A DNA stretch of 64,000 nt from Nitrosomonas sp. sh817 (GTDB taxonomy: Bacteria > Pseudomonadota > Gammaproteobacteria > Burkholderiales > Nitrosomonadaceae), in NCBI RefSeq assembly GCF_030908545.1, contig NZ_CP133083.1, positions 310,001 to 374,000 on the forward strand. The letters run 5' to 3'. Positions 55,863 through 64,000 of this stretch are shown in pieces; within the stretch, counting starts at the first letter, position 1, and every line of letters starts with the position of its first letter. A program made the translations under genes and the position numbers. The notes beneath the pieces were generated by a model. The model saw only the letters and a list, made by a program, of their open reading frames with translations. It did not search any database and was not told where the DNA came from.

Positions 55863-58217
55863 TTAATCGGACGGCGGGTTGCGAACAGGGGGATTTTTGA
55901 GCAATTCAACGATTTGCCGCGATTGCGATTCATAGTTATCGGCATCCGCCGGTTTGCCGAGTTGCCGCGCGATATCGCCCATTTTCTTTAAAGAAATCGA
56001 TACATCGCGCAGCGCCTGCGGCGTTTCGCCGAGCTGTTGTAACAATTGTTGGCGCAGAGTGAGCGATTCTCCGAAATAGATTTGCGCGTCTTCAAGCTTA
56101 CCAAGCTGTTGCGCGACATCGCCCATGTTATCAAGTGAAACTGACAAATCGCGCAGCGCCTGCGGCGTCTCTTCCAGCTTTCGTAGCAATTGGCGGGCAA
56201 TGGTGAGCGATTCGCCGAAATAAGTTTGTGCGTCTTCGAGCTTGCCGAGCTGTTGTGCGACATCGCCCATATTATCCAGTGAAACCGACACATCGCGCAG
56301 CGCCTGCGGCGTTTCGCCGAGCTGTTGCAGCAATTGGCGGCGGATGACGAGCGACTCTCCGAAATAGCCTTGTGCACCCTCGAGATGGTCGAGCTCTAGC
56401 GCGATACCACCCATTTTCTCCAATGAAATCGACACATCACGCAACGTCTGCGGCGTTTCGCCGAGCTGTTGCAACAATTGCCGGGCAATGGTGAGCGATT
56501 CGCCGAAATAAGTTTGTGCGTCTTCGAGCTTGCCGAGCGCTTGCGCGATATTGCCCATTTTATGCAGTGAAACCGATACATCGCGCAGCGCCTGCGGCGT
56601 CTCGTCGAATTGTTGCAGCAACTGGCGGGCAATGGCAAGCGATTCGCCGAAATAGCCTTGCGCGGCTTCGAGCTGACCGAGCTCGCGCGCGACATCACCC
56701 ATCATGTTCAATGAAACCGACAAATCGCGCAGCGCCTGTGGGGTGCCGAGCTGTTGCAACAATTGCTGGGCAATGGTGAGCGATTCGCCGAAATAGTCTT
56801 GAGCGGCTTCGAGCTGCCCGAGTTGCCGCGCGACATCGCCCATATTATCCAGTGAAACCGACACATCGCGCAGTGTCTGCGGGTTTTCGCTGAGCTGTTG
56901 CAACAATTGCCGGTGCAGAGTGAGCGATTCGCCGAAATAGGTCTGTGCATCTTCAAGCTTGCCGAGCTGTTGCGCGACATCGCCCATCTTACTCAGTGAA
57001 ACCGACACATCGCGCAGCGCTTGCGGGTTTTCGCTGAGCTGTTGCAACAATTGCCGGTGCAGAGTGAGCGATTCGCCGAAATAGGTCTGTGCATCTTCAA
57101 GCTTGCCGAGCTGTTGCGCGACATCGCCCATCTTACTCAGTGAAACCGACACATCGCGCAGCGCCTGCGGCGTTTCGCCGAACTGTTGCAGCAATTGCCG
57201 GGCAATGGTGAGCGATTCGCCGAAATAGGTCTGCGCATCTTCAAGCTTGCCGAGCTGTTGCGCGACATCGCCCATCTTACTCAGTGAAACCGACACATCG
57301 CGCAGCACCTGCGGCGTTTCGCCCAACTGCTGTAGCAATTGGCGGTGGATGGCGAGCGACTCGCCGAAATAGCCTTGTGCGGTTTCGAGCTGGCCGAGCT
57401 GTTGCGCAACATCGCCGATGTTATTTAGTGAAACCGACAAATCGCGCAGCGTCTGCGGGGTTGCGCCGAGTTGTTGCAGCAATTGCCGGGAAAGTTTCAA
57501 CGCATTACCGGCAATTTGTTCCGCCAATGAGAGTTGGCCATGCAATAAGCTAACTTTCAGAGCGCGTTCGGCAGCCAACAGTGCGCCGCGATAGGGTTTA
57601 TCTTTTACCCGGTGCCACTCGTCGATCAGTTGTTGATCGGTTTCGGAAAACGGTGTTGCCGGAATGTTTGCCGCGGATTGGTCACGAGCTGACAGGGTCA
57701 TTTCATTCGTGAGTGCAAGCCAGTTCTGGGTTTCCACGGTGACATCGCGGATCGCCCATAAATCGGGTGCGAGTTCGCGGAAAGATTGTTTCTCGGCTGC
57801 CGGTAGCACGATTATCAGCGCACGATTTTGCTGACGTAGCGTTTCGCGGTTTTCATTCAAGCGCCGGTAGAATTTCCGGCGTGTTTCAGGCCAATGATCT
57901 TCGTGATCGGTATGCGTGAGATTCAACCATACCGGCGCTTTGGTCAAAGTGTGGCCGATGTTCTGGCCGAGTATTGCGGGCAATGCGTCGTTCAGCAGTT
58001 GCGCGGGCGATTCGAGCCGTACTTGATTCAATCCGGAAACGCGCAAGCGGTAGAACTGTTCCAGGCGCAGGCGGAACAATTCGACGATTGGCGCATGCTG
58101 GCTGAAAATGAGGATCAGACTGAAATCATCCGACCAGCGCAAGTGATTGAGCAGACGTTGCCACTGCTGTTCGCCTTCCGGCGTCAGTTGAATGGATGCG
58201 GCCGGTTCACGGGGCAT
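55863..58217 (-). CDS. TPR-repeat protein with NTPase-like N-terminal region
   Basis: This 784-residue protein has two parts. Residues 1-250 hold a region without a P-loop (DFSLILIFSQHAPIVELF, APVWLNLTHTDHEDHW, NRALIIVLPAAEKQSFRELA) that looks like a catalytically inactive NTPase-type module. From residue 258 come ten units of 48 residues (one of 47) and a degenerate eleventh, each of the form RDVSVSL-x2-MGDVAQQLG-x-LE-x-AQ-x-YFGESL. They are tetratricopeptide-type helical hairpins of the kinesin-light-chain style. Such repeats bind peptides or proteins. It overlaps the upstream P-loop NTPase gene by 11 bp, so the two form a unit. No toxin or nuclease domain is seen at the C-terminus. Confidence 0.8.
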   Translation of the reverse strand: MPREPAASIQLTPEGEQQWQRLLNHLRWSDDFSLILIFSQHAPIVELFRLRLEQFYRLRVSGLNQVRLESPAQLLNDALPAILGQNIGHTLTKAPVWLNLTHTDHEDHWPETRRKFYRRLNENRETLRQQNRALIIVLPAAEKQSFRELAPDLWAIRDVTVETQNWLALTNEMTLSARDQSAANIPATPFSETDQQLIDEWHRVKDKPYRGALLAAERALKVSLLHGQLSLAEQIAGNALKLSRQLLQQLGATPQTLRDLSVSLNNIGDVAQQLGQLETAQGYFGESLAIHRQLLQQLGETPQVLRDVSVSLSKMGDVAQQLGKLEDAQTYFGESLTIARQLLQQFGETPQALRDVSVSLSKMGDVAQQLGKLEDAQTYFGESLTLHRQLLQQLSENPQALRDVSVSLSKMGDVAQQLGKLEDAQTYFGESLTLHRQLLQQLSENPQTLRDVSVSLDNMGDVARQLGQLEAAQDYFGESLTIAQQLLQQLGTPQALRDLSVSLNMMGDVARELGQLEAAQGYFGESLAIARQLLQQFDETPQALRDVSVSLHKMGNIAQALGKLEDAQTYFGESLTIARQLLQQLGETPQTLRDVSISLEKMGGIALELDHLEGAQGYFGESLVIRRQLLQQLGETPQALRDVSVSLDNMGDVAQQLGKLEDAQTYFGESLTIARQLLRKLEETPQALRDLSVSLDNMGDVAQQLGKLEDAQIYFGESLTLRQQLLQQLGETPQALRDVSISLKKMGDIARQLGKPADADNYESQSRQIVELLKNPPVRNPPSD
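55866..57446 (-). repeat. 144-bp tandem repeat array encoding TPR units
   Basis: About eleven direct repeats of 144 bp (one 141 bp) lie inside the TPR gene. The units centred near 56940 and 57085 are almost identical over their full length in DNA, while others differ at many positions. That pattern points to recent unit duplication. It is coding repeat sequence, not a CRISPR or satellite. Confidence 0.9.
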
Positions 58218-59556
58218 CGTCCGATGACCGCAAGAGCTTGATTAGCACCGGATGCACGTCGTACCAAGGTTTGCCGTTGAGGTAATTCATGATCATGTTG
58301 GCGTCGAGGAAGCGAGTCAGGGTTGGCAGATCGTCCATGCCGTCCAGGGCATGATGTTTACTGTGATGGATTTTTTCCAGATATTTTTTATCTTGTTCCG
58401 GAATCGGTTGAAATTCATTGGTAAGTTGCATAATCGCGCGATTCAGCATGTCGTCGCTTACTGCGGCGGGTTTGGCATCTTGATGGACAGTGCGCGCGGC
58501 GCTCAGCCCCAGCAAGCCTTCGCGCATCAGCCGGAAGTAATCCCGGATATCGCCGCCCGATTCTTTCGCTAGCCGGAACAATTGCGTTTGCGTATAAAAT
58601 TGCCGCCAATCGGGGTAGCGCCGTTCAATGATTTCTTGCATGATGGCCAATCCTGCGGGATCTTCCGTGCCGTCTTTTTTGCGTACGTGAATGTTGGGCC
58701 AAATGCAGATCGGGTTGCCGCCGAGATTGCGGGCGATGTTGGGCGCGCGCGGGATGAGAAACGGCGGGACGGTGTAAACAACATGCAGACCCGGCAACGC
58801 CAGATTTGCCGCCTGCCCGGAAAATAATTCGACGATACTGTCGTACACCGACCGCGCATCGTCGCCGACACCGCGAATTTGTTCCAGGGAATCGACCAGC
58901 AAGACGATTTTTTTATTGGCATCGCCTTGTTGCAGTCTTTTGACTAAATCGAGAATATACGCCTGCGCATTCTGCACCAATCCATCCAGGTTGCCGCGCA
59001 GTTTTTCTTGGACTTGGCGCTTGAAATTGGCGTCGCGTTGCAAGCGCATGCCAACTTTGGCAGTAACCATATCCAAGTTACTTCCGAATTCAACTTGCTC
59101 AAGTTCAACCTGGGTCTCCGTCAGAAAATCCCAAAAACGCGATAGTGGCGAATCTTTGATCGATTCGATGCCGAATTCGCTTTTTGTCCGGTTGGCCAGG
59201 GCGGCGATGAGCGACAGCAGAAAATCCGCTAACTCCAATGGTTTGGTCATCAGGACATATTGCTGCATATTGGTCAGAATGACGATATGCCCCTGGTTTT
59301 CGAGCAGATGTTTCAAACGCAGTAATTCCGTGCTTTTGCCATTGCCGCGAAAACCGGTCAGTAAATTGACGCTCTCCGATACGGCGAAATCGATCCGTTG
59401 GGATAATTGCAAGATAGGATCGGCGGCCGGGTTTTGCTGCAGAATCGGCACATAGAGAGGATCACCGGATTCCAGCGGCTTACTGTTTTGCAGTGCGTTA
59501 TGAAAAGCTTTCAGTTTTGGTAAAAGCTCATCAATTGGATTCATGGTTTTGCTCAC
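58207..59556 (-). CDS. P-loop NTPase paired with the TPR protein
   Basis: This 449-residue ATPase has Walker A GFRGNGKST (residues 68-76) and Walker B IVLLVDSLEQ (217-226). Helical inserts follow, with a predicted arginine-finger region (VYTVPPFLIPRAPNIARNLGG) and a C-terminal helical domain (about 330-449). It is of the AAA/STAND-like type that acts as a switch rather than a transporter; no membrane segment is present. I do not recognise a named family. Its last codons overlap the start of the TPR gene by 11 bp. The design, an NTPase plus a repeat-rich partner with an inactive NTPase-like N-terminus, resembles bacterial conflict or defence pairs (inference). Confidence 0.75.
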   Translation of the reverse strand: MSKTMNPIDELLPKLKAFHNALQNSKPLESGDPLYVPILQQNPAADPILQLSQRIDFAVSESVNLLTGFRGNGKSTELLRLKHLLENQGHIVILTNMQQYVLMTKPLELADFLLSLIAALANRTKSEFGIESIKDSPLSRFWDFLTETQVELEQVEFGSNLDMVTAKVGMRLQRDANFKRQVQEKLRGNLDGLVQNAQAYILDLVKRLQQGDANKKIVLLVDSLEQIRGVGDDARSVYDSIVELFSGQAANLALPGLHVVYTVPPFLIPRAPNIARNLGGNPICIWPNIHVRKKDGTEDPAGLAIMQEIIERRYPDWRQFYTQTQLFRLAKESGGDIRDYFRLMREGLLGLSAARTVHQDAKPAAVSDDMLNRAIMQLTNEFQPIPEQDKKYLEKIHHSKHHALDGMDDLPTLTRFLDANMIMNYLNGKPWYDVHPVLIKLLRSSDDAP

Positions 59557-59653
59557 TCAAGTTTGGCGATCAGCATATGCTACTGAATTTTAATCGAGTT
59601 AAATGCAGAAAATAAGTGTGTTCAGATAGTCAATGAAAGTAATCGAATCTGTC

Positions 59654-61480
59654 TTATTGCACCACAATCTCAATCAACACCTCGTTCGGATTCACCGATT
59701 CGCCTTTGATCACGTGCACGGCTTTAACGATGCCGCTGATCGGGGCGGTGATTTCGGTTTCCATTTTCATCGCTTCGGTGATCAGAACCGGTTGTCCGGC
59801 GGTGACTTTCTGGTCGATTTTGACGAGTACATCCAGAATGTTGCACGGCATGCTGACGACGACATCGCCTTCGGCGGTGGGGCTGCGGCGTTTGCTGCCG
59901 ATGGTGCTCTTGACCGCGCCTTGGGTGCCGCCGTCGAGCACGATTTCATCGAGCGTTTCGACGACGATTTCTTCCGGCATGCCGTCGACCATGAAATAAA
60001 AATGCCGCAATGTATCGTTCTTGGGGCCGGTGCCGGTGACTTTGACGTGATACGACTCACCGTGCAGCGCCACGTTGAATTCGGTTGGTGCTTTTTGCAA
60101 ACCATCCGCCGCTGTCGTGGCTACCTCTAGCGGTTCGGGCACCAGGTTGCCGGTCGAGCGCAGTTCCAGGAATTGCTTGCCGACTTCGGGGAACATCGCG
60201 TAACTCAACACGTCTTCGTCATTCGACGCCAAGTGTCCGATTTCGCGGTGCAGGTTGTCGAATTCCGGTTTCAGCAGGTCGGCTGGGCGGCAGTCGATGA
60301 TGTCCTCCTTACCGATCGCGCGTTTTTGCAGTTTGGTATCGATCGGCGCGGGTGCTTTACCGTAGCCGCCCTGCAGATAGCGTTTGACTTCATTGGTGAT
60401 GGTTTCGTAACGCTTGCCGGTGAGCACGTTCAATACCGCTTGAGTGCCGACGATTTGCGAAGTCGGCGTGACCAGCGGCGGGTAGCCCAGGTCTTTACGC
60501 ACGCGCGGAATCTCGGCGTAGACTTCGTTGATCCGATCCAACGCGTTGCGTTCCTGCAATTGGTTGGCGAGATTCGAGATCATGCCGCCGGGAACCTGAA
60601 ACACATGCACGCGAGTATCGACGCCGGTGAATTCGCTCTCGAAACGGTGGTATTTCTTGCGCACTTGCGCGAAGTAATCGTTGACCTCCTGCAGCTTTTG
60701 CGGATCCAGGCCGGTATCGTATTCCGTGCCTTGCAGCGCCATCACCAGGCTTTCGGTCGGCGGATGGCTGGTGCCGCCCGACCACGACGACAACGCTGTG
60801 TCGATATGGCGGCAACCGGCTTCGATGGCTTTGAGCTGGCACATTTCCGCTAATCCGGCGGTGGCGTGCGAATGTAAGTGGATCGGCAGATCAACAGTGT
60901 CTTTCAAGGCTTTGACCAGTTCACTGGTCGCATACGGCGTCAATAATCCCGCCATGTCCTTGATCGCGATCGAGTCGCAGCCCAGCGTGGCCAAATCCTT
61001 GGCCAGCGTGATGAAACTGGCGGTATCGTGCACCGGGCTGGTGGTGTAGCAAATCGTGCCTTGCGCATGCTTGCCGGCTTCCTTGGCGGCTTCGATGGCG
61101 GTTTTGAGATTGCGCACGTCGTTGAGCGCGTCGAAAATGCGGAACACATCCATGCCGTTGGCGGCGGCGCGTTTGACGAACGCGCGCACGACATCGTCGG
61201 AGTAATGGCGGTAGCCGAGCAGGTTCTGGCCGCGCAGCAGCATTTGCAATGGTGTTTTCGGCAAAGCGGCTTTGAGTTTGCTCAGGCGTTCCCACGGATC
61301 TTCCTTGAGAAAGCGCAAACAAGCGTCGAACGTCGCGCCGCCCCAGCATTCCAGCGACCAGTAGCCGATTGCGTCGAGCATCGCGCAGGCCGGCAGCATG
61401 TCTTCGGTGCGCATGCGGGTGGCGATGAGGGATTGGTGCGCGTCGCGCAAAATGACATCAGTGATATGAACTTTTTGCAT
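59654..61480 (-). CDS. Carboxyltransferase/biotin carrier subunit (PycB or oxaloacetate decarboxylase alpha type)
   Basis: This 608-residue protein has an N-terminal HMG-CoA lyase-like TIM barrel (VHITDVILRDAHQSLIATRM, ECWGGATFDACLRFL) and the conserved carboxyltransferase middle domain. The C-terminal biotinyl domain carries the biotinylated Lys in TEAMKMETEI (about residue 575). Beside a biotin carboxylase, this is the split form of pyruvate carboxylase, which makes oxaloacetate from pyruvate for the TCA cycle. Without membrane beta/gamma subunits a sodium-pumping decarboxylase is unlikely. It is 31 bp after the carboxylase subunit in one operon. Confidence 0.9.
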   Translation of the reverse strand: MQKVHITDVILRDAHQSLIATRMRTEDMLPACAMLDAIGYWSLECWGGATFDACLRFLKEDPWERLSKLKAALPKTPLQMLLRGQNLLGYRHYSDDVVRAFVKRAAANGMDVFRIFDALNDVRNLKTAIEAAKEAGKHAQGTICYTTSPVHDTASFITLAKDLATLGCDSIAIKDMAGLLTPYATSELVKALKDTVDLPIHLHSHATAGLAEMCQLKAIEAGCRHIDTALSSWSGGTSHPPTESLVMALQGTEYDTGLDPQKLQEVNDYFAQVRKKYHRFESEFTGVDTRVHVFQVPGGMISNLANQLQERNALDRINEVYAEIPRVRKDLGYPPLVTPTSQIVGTQAVLNVLTGKRYETITNEVKRYLQGGYGKAPAPIDTKLQKRAIGKEDIIDCRPADLLKPEFDNLHREIGHLASNDEDVLSYAMFPEVGKQFLELRSTGNLVPEPLEVATTAADGLQKAPTEFNVALHGESYHVKVTGTGPKNDTLRHFYFMVDGMPEEIVVETLDEIVLDGGTQGAVKSTIGSKRRSPTAEGDVVVSMPCNILDVLVKIDQKVTAGQPVLITEAMKMETEITAPISGIVKAVHVIKGESVNPNEVLIEIVVQ

Positions 61481-61511
61481 GAACTTTCCTTTGTTATCCG
61501 TTTGTCCGCGG

Positions 61512-62930
61512 CTATAAGCCGGTATGCGACGCGACCACCGCGGCGATCACGCTTGCCAGCACTTCCGGGCGGGGTTTATCGGAATAATTGATCAGATTCG
61601 GGTTTTGTTCGACAAAACCGGTATTGAATTTGCCGCTGCGGAATTGCGGGTGCTTCAGAATTTTTAAATAGTACGGAATCGTGGTTTTGATGCCGAACAA
61701 ACCCATGTCGCGCAACGTGCGCTGACCACGCTTGATGACATCTTCCCAGGTCAACGCGCTGACGATGACCTTGGCGACCATCGAATCGTAAAACGGCGGA
61801 ATCTCGTAGCCGGTGTAAATCGCGGTATCGGTGCGTACGCCCGGGCCGCCCGGTGCATAGTAGCGCGAGATGCGGCCGAAACTCGGCAGAAAATTGTTTT
61901 TCGGATCTTCGGCGTTGATGCGGAATTGAATGGCGAAGCCGCGCCGCACGATTTCGTCTTGCTTGGAGCGCAGCGGCAAGCCGGCGGCGACGCGGATTTG
62001 CTCCTCGACGATGTCGACGCCGGTGATGGTTTCGGTGATGGTGTGCTCGACCTGCACGCGCGTGTTCATTTCCATGAAATAAAACCGGTCGTTGTCGTCG
62101 AGCAGAAATTCCACCGTGCCTGCGTTGGTGTAACCGACCGATTTTGCCGCGATCACCGCCAGGCCGCCGATGTACTGGCGTTGTGCTTCATCCAGTTGCG
62201 GCGACGGCGCGATCTCGATGAGTTTCTGGTTGCGGCGCTGGATCGAACAATCGCGCTCGTACAGGTGAATCACGTTGCCGTGATGATCGGCGAGCACTTG
62301 CACTTCGATATGCTTCGGATTGACGATGCACTTTTCCAGAAACACATTGGCGCTGCCGAAAGCTTTGGTCGCTTCGGAAATCACCCGGTCGTAATTGCGT
62401 TTCAGCTCTTCCGCATTGTCGCAGCGGCGGATGCCGCGCCCGCCGCCGCCGGAAGTGGCTTTCAGCATCACCGGGTAACCGATTTTCTCCGCGACTTGCA
62501 AGGCTTCGCCGACCGAGTGCAGATTGCCGTCCGATCCCGGCGTGACCGGAATTCCAGCGGCGATCATCGCATTGCGCGCTTCGGTTTTGTCGCCCATGCG
62601 ATGGATGACTTCCGGCGTGGGGCCGATGAAGATCAATCCACGTTCCTTGCAGGCGCGGGCGAATTGCGCGTTCTCGGACAAAAATCCATAGCCCGGATGA
62701 ATCGCGTCGCAACCGGTTGCCAGCGCCAGATCGACCAACGCATGAATATTCAGATAGCACGCCATCGGCTCGCTGCCGATGCAATACGATTCGTCGGCTT
62801 TTTTGACGTGCAGCGCAAAGCGGTCGGCTTCGGAATAGACGGCGACTGAGCGGATGCCCATTTCAGCACAGGCGCGAATGATGCGAACCGCAATTTCACC
62901 GCGATTGGCAATAAGAATTTTGCGTAGCAT
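61512..62930 (-). CDS. Biotin carboxylase subunit (PycA/AccC type)
   Basis: This 472-residue ATP-grasp enzyme carboxylates the biotin of its partner. Motifs are KILIANRGEIAVRIIRA at the N-terminus, HPGYGFLSEN, KATSGGGGRGIRRC for ATP, and FYFMEMNTRVQVEHTITE for catalysis. The length is slightly more than AccC (about 450), and the gene is followed by the biotin/carboxyltransferase gene. This argues for the two-subunit pyruvate carboxylase rather than acetyl-CoA carboxylase, which has AccB beside it. Confidence 0.92.
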   Translation of the reverse strand: MLRKILIANRGEIAVRIIRACAEMGIRSVAVYSEADRFALHVKKADESYCIGSEPMACYLNIHALVDLALATGCDAIHPGYGFLSENAQFARACKERGLIFIGPTPEVIHRMGDKTEARNAMIAAGIPVTPGSDGNLHSVGEALQVAEKIGYPVMLKATSGGGGRGIRRCDNAEELKRNYDRVISEATKAFGSANVFLEKCIVNPKHIEVQVLADHHGNVIHLYERDCSIQRRNQKLIEIAPSPQLDEAQRQYIGGLAVIAAKSVGYTNAGTVEFLLDDNDRFYFMEMNTRVQVEHTITETITGVDIVEEQIRVAAGLPLRSKQDEIVRRGFAIQFRINAEDPKNNFLPSFGRISRYYAPGGPGVRTDTAIYTGYEIPPFYDSMVAKVIVSALTWEDVIKRGQRTLRDMGLFGIKTTIPYYLKILKHPQFRSGKFNTGFVEQNPNLINYSDKPRPEVLASVIAAVVASHTGL

Positions 62931-63255
62931 AGGTTTAATTTTTTTAGTGGCGATCGGGCATATTCTACTCGATCAATTCCGGTATTTTATCCGACATTCT
63001 GTTTTGCAGGTTCCATCGGCGATGAATTGCTTCCATCCGGGCACCCGGATTGGCGCTGGAATCGGGCGCTGACCGGCGGTTTTTCCTATAAAAAATTCTT
63101 AAATATCAAACAAGTTCGTAAAAGCTTATTTGTTTCATAATCTGGCAAAACAGAAAATGGTATAAAATGAAAGCGATATATCGATTAGTTGATCAGAAAC
63201 GCATTGTTTCAGCGGCTAAGAAATTTCTTTGAATAAGGTTTGTGGAACGATCATC
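62931..63255. other. Intergenic region between divergent pycA-type gene and sppA
   Basis: These 325 bp contain no gene. The right half (from about 63080) is AT-rich, with an imperfect dyad AAACAA/TTTGTTT near 63109-63136, and probably holds the sppA promoter. The left half must hold the promoter of the carboxylase operon. Confidence 0.5.
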
Positions 63256-64000
63256 ATGGCGGAACCGGAAGTAAAAAAAGAGGGTTGGGAAAAGGATTTA
63301 CTGGAGAGTCTTGCGCTGTCGTCATTGCGGGAACAGCGGCGTGCTCGCAGATGGGGGATATTTTTTAAGTTGCTCACGTTCGTTTATCTGTTTCTGTTGC
63401 TATTCGTTGCAATGGGCTGGATTGAGGACGGCAAGGTGCGGATCCCGGAAAAACATACGGCGATTATCGATTTGCAAGGGATGATAGTTCCCAATGGCAT
63501 GAACAGTGCCGACAAGGTTAACTCGAGTCTGCGTTCGGCATTTGAGGACAAAAATACCAAGGGCGTGGTTTTGCGCATCAATAGCCCTGGAGGGACCCCG
63601 GTTCAAGCCGGTTATATCAATGATGAGATTCGCCGGTTGCGCACTAAATATCCGGAAATTCCGGTTTATGCGGTGGTCGGCGATATCTGCGCATCCGGTG
63701 GCTATTATGTGGCTGCAGCAGCGGATAAAATTTATGTCGATAAGGCGAGTTTGATCGGATCGATCGGTGTTTTGATGGACGGTTTCGGTTTTACCGGCAC
63801 ACTGGATAAGTTAGGTATCGAGCGGCGGCTGCTGACATCCGGTGAAAATAAAGGCTTCCTTGATCCTTTCTCGCCGCTGGATCCGACCCAAAAAGCACAT
63901 GCGGCGACGCTATTGCGCGAAATACACGAGCAATTCATTCAAGTAGTAAAAAATGGCCGGGGAGACCGATTAAAGGATGCACCGGAGTTATACAGCGGCA
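63256..64000 (+). CDS. sppA: Signal peptide peptidase SppA, 5' part
   Basis: The gene runs off the window; 248 residues are seen. A cytoplasmic N-terminus of about 35 residues is followed by one membrane helix (FFKLLTFVYLFLLLFVAMGW). The S49 peptidase domain starts HTAIIDLQGMIVPNG, with GVVLRINSPGGTPVQAG and VVGDICASGGYYVAAAADKI, where the Ser after CA is the nucleophile. GSIGVLMDGFGF follows. The size pattern is of the short single-domain SppA common in betaproteobacteria. The enzyme clears cleaved signal peptides from the inner membrane. Confidence 0.93.
   Translation, partial: MAEPEVKKEGWEKDLLESLALSSLREQRRARRWGIFFKLLTFVYLFLLLFVAMGWIEDGKVRIPEKHTAIIDLQGMIVPNGMNSADKVNSSLRSAFEDKNTKGVVLRINSPGGTPVQAGYINDEIRRLRTKYPEIPVYAVVGDICASGGYYVAAAADKIYVDKASLIGSIGVLMDGFGFTGTLDKLGIERRLLTSGENKGFLDPFSPLDPTQKAHAATLLREIHEQFIQVVKNGRGDRLKDAPELYSG

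Noticed and set aside
55866-57446. Regular repeats that could be taken for a CRISPR or satellite array
   Set aside because: The 144-bp period is in frame and encodes TPR units throughout; there are no unique spacers.
61926-62849. A 307-codon frame antisense to the biotin carboxylase gene
   Set aside because: It is a shadow frame; the carboxylase motifs on the minus strand are complete.

Overview
The window is about 64 kb of a bacterial chromosome with roughly balanced GC. Gene order and protein character point to a betaproteobacterium of the Nitrosomonas type (Nitrosomonadaceae). The evidence is a complete norCBQD nitric oxide reductase operon, orphan multihaem c-type cytochromes, a PEP-CTERM protein, and conserved betaproteobacterial blocks (rpsU-yqeY-dnaG-rpoD, rlmE-ftsH-folP-glmM, carA-carB-greA, DegS-like protease beside Nif3). 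No ammonia monooxygenase or 16S gene lies in the window, so the genus is an inference.

Left part (1-13.5 kb): the 3' end of an alanine-type aminotransferase, the norCBQD operon on the minus strand, and hom-thrC. Then comes an AT-rich accessory pocket with an orphan PD-(D/E)xK nuclease-like protein and a toxin-antitoxin pair whose PIN toxin is frameshifted. Two overlapping cytochrome c genes (triheme and diheme) and a histone-deacetylase-family amidohydrolase follow.

Middle left (13.6-30.5 kb): a membrane-anchored coiled-coil protein, then a minus-strand cation/stress cluster of P-type ATPase, four-domain universal stress protein and Na+/Ca2+-type exchanger. The ATPase is split by an IS110-family (IS1111-type) element. 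The element carries subterminal inverted repeats and a 276-bp non-coding 3' segment with short matches to both the target and the element ends, as expected of a bridge RNA. Next are a YiiX-like cysteine hydrolase, a BT1-like transporter, a DegS-like protease, Nif3, a 37-residue membrane microprotein, MltA, DsbC and a UbiH-type hydroxylase.

Core block (30.7-49.6 kb): two CAU-anticodon tRNAs flank rpsU-yqeY-dnaG-rpoD. After them come rlmE, ftsH, folP, glmM, an orphan PstS-type protein with a Pho box, cysG, yhbY, and greA/carB/carA on the minus strand.

Right part (50-64 kb): a PH-like membrane protein, a PAS-GAF-GGDEF-EAL protein, a PEP-CTERM protein, a secreted protein, and a dolichol-kinase/CDP-transferase-like membrane protein. 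They are followed by an overlapping two-gene P-loop NTPase plus 48-residue TPR-repeat module, a two-subunit biotin carboxylase/carboxyltransferase (pycA-pycB type), and the start of sppA.

A dispersed ~147-bp inverted-repeat element (MITE-like) is present in two well-preserved copies, one diverged copy and one remnant. The most interesting items are the candidate bridge RNA of the IS element, the NTPase/TPR pair, the MITE-like family and the microprotein.
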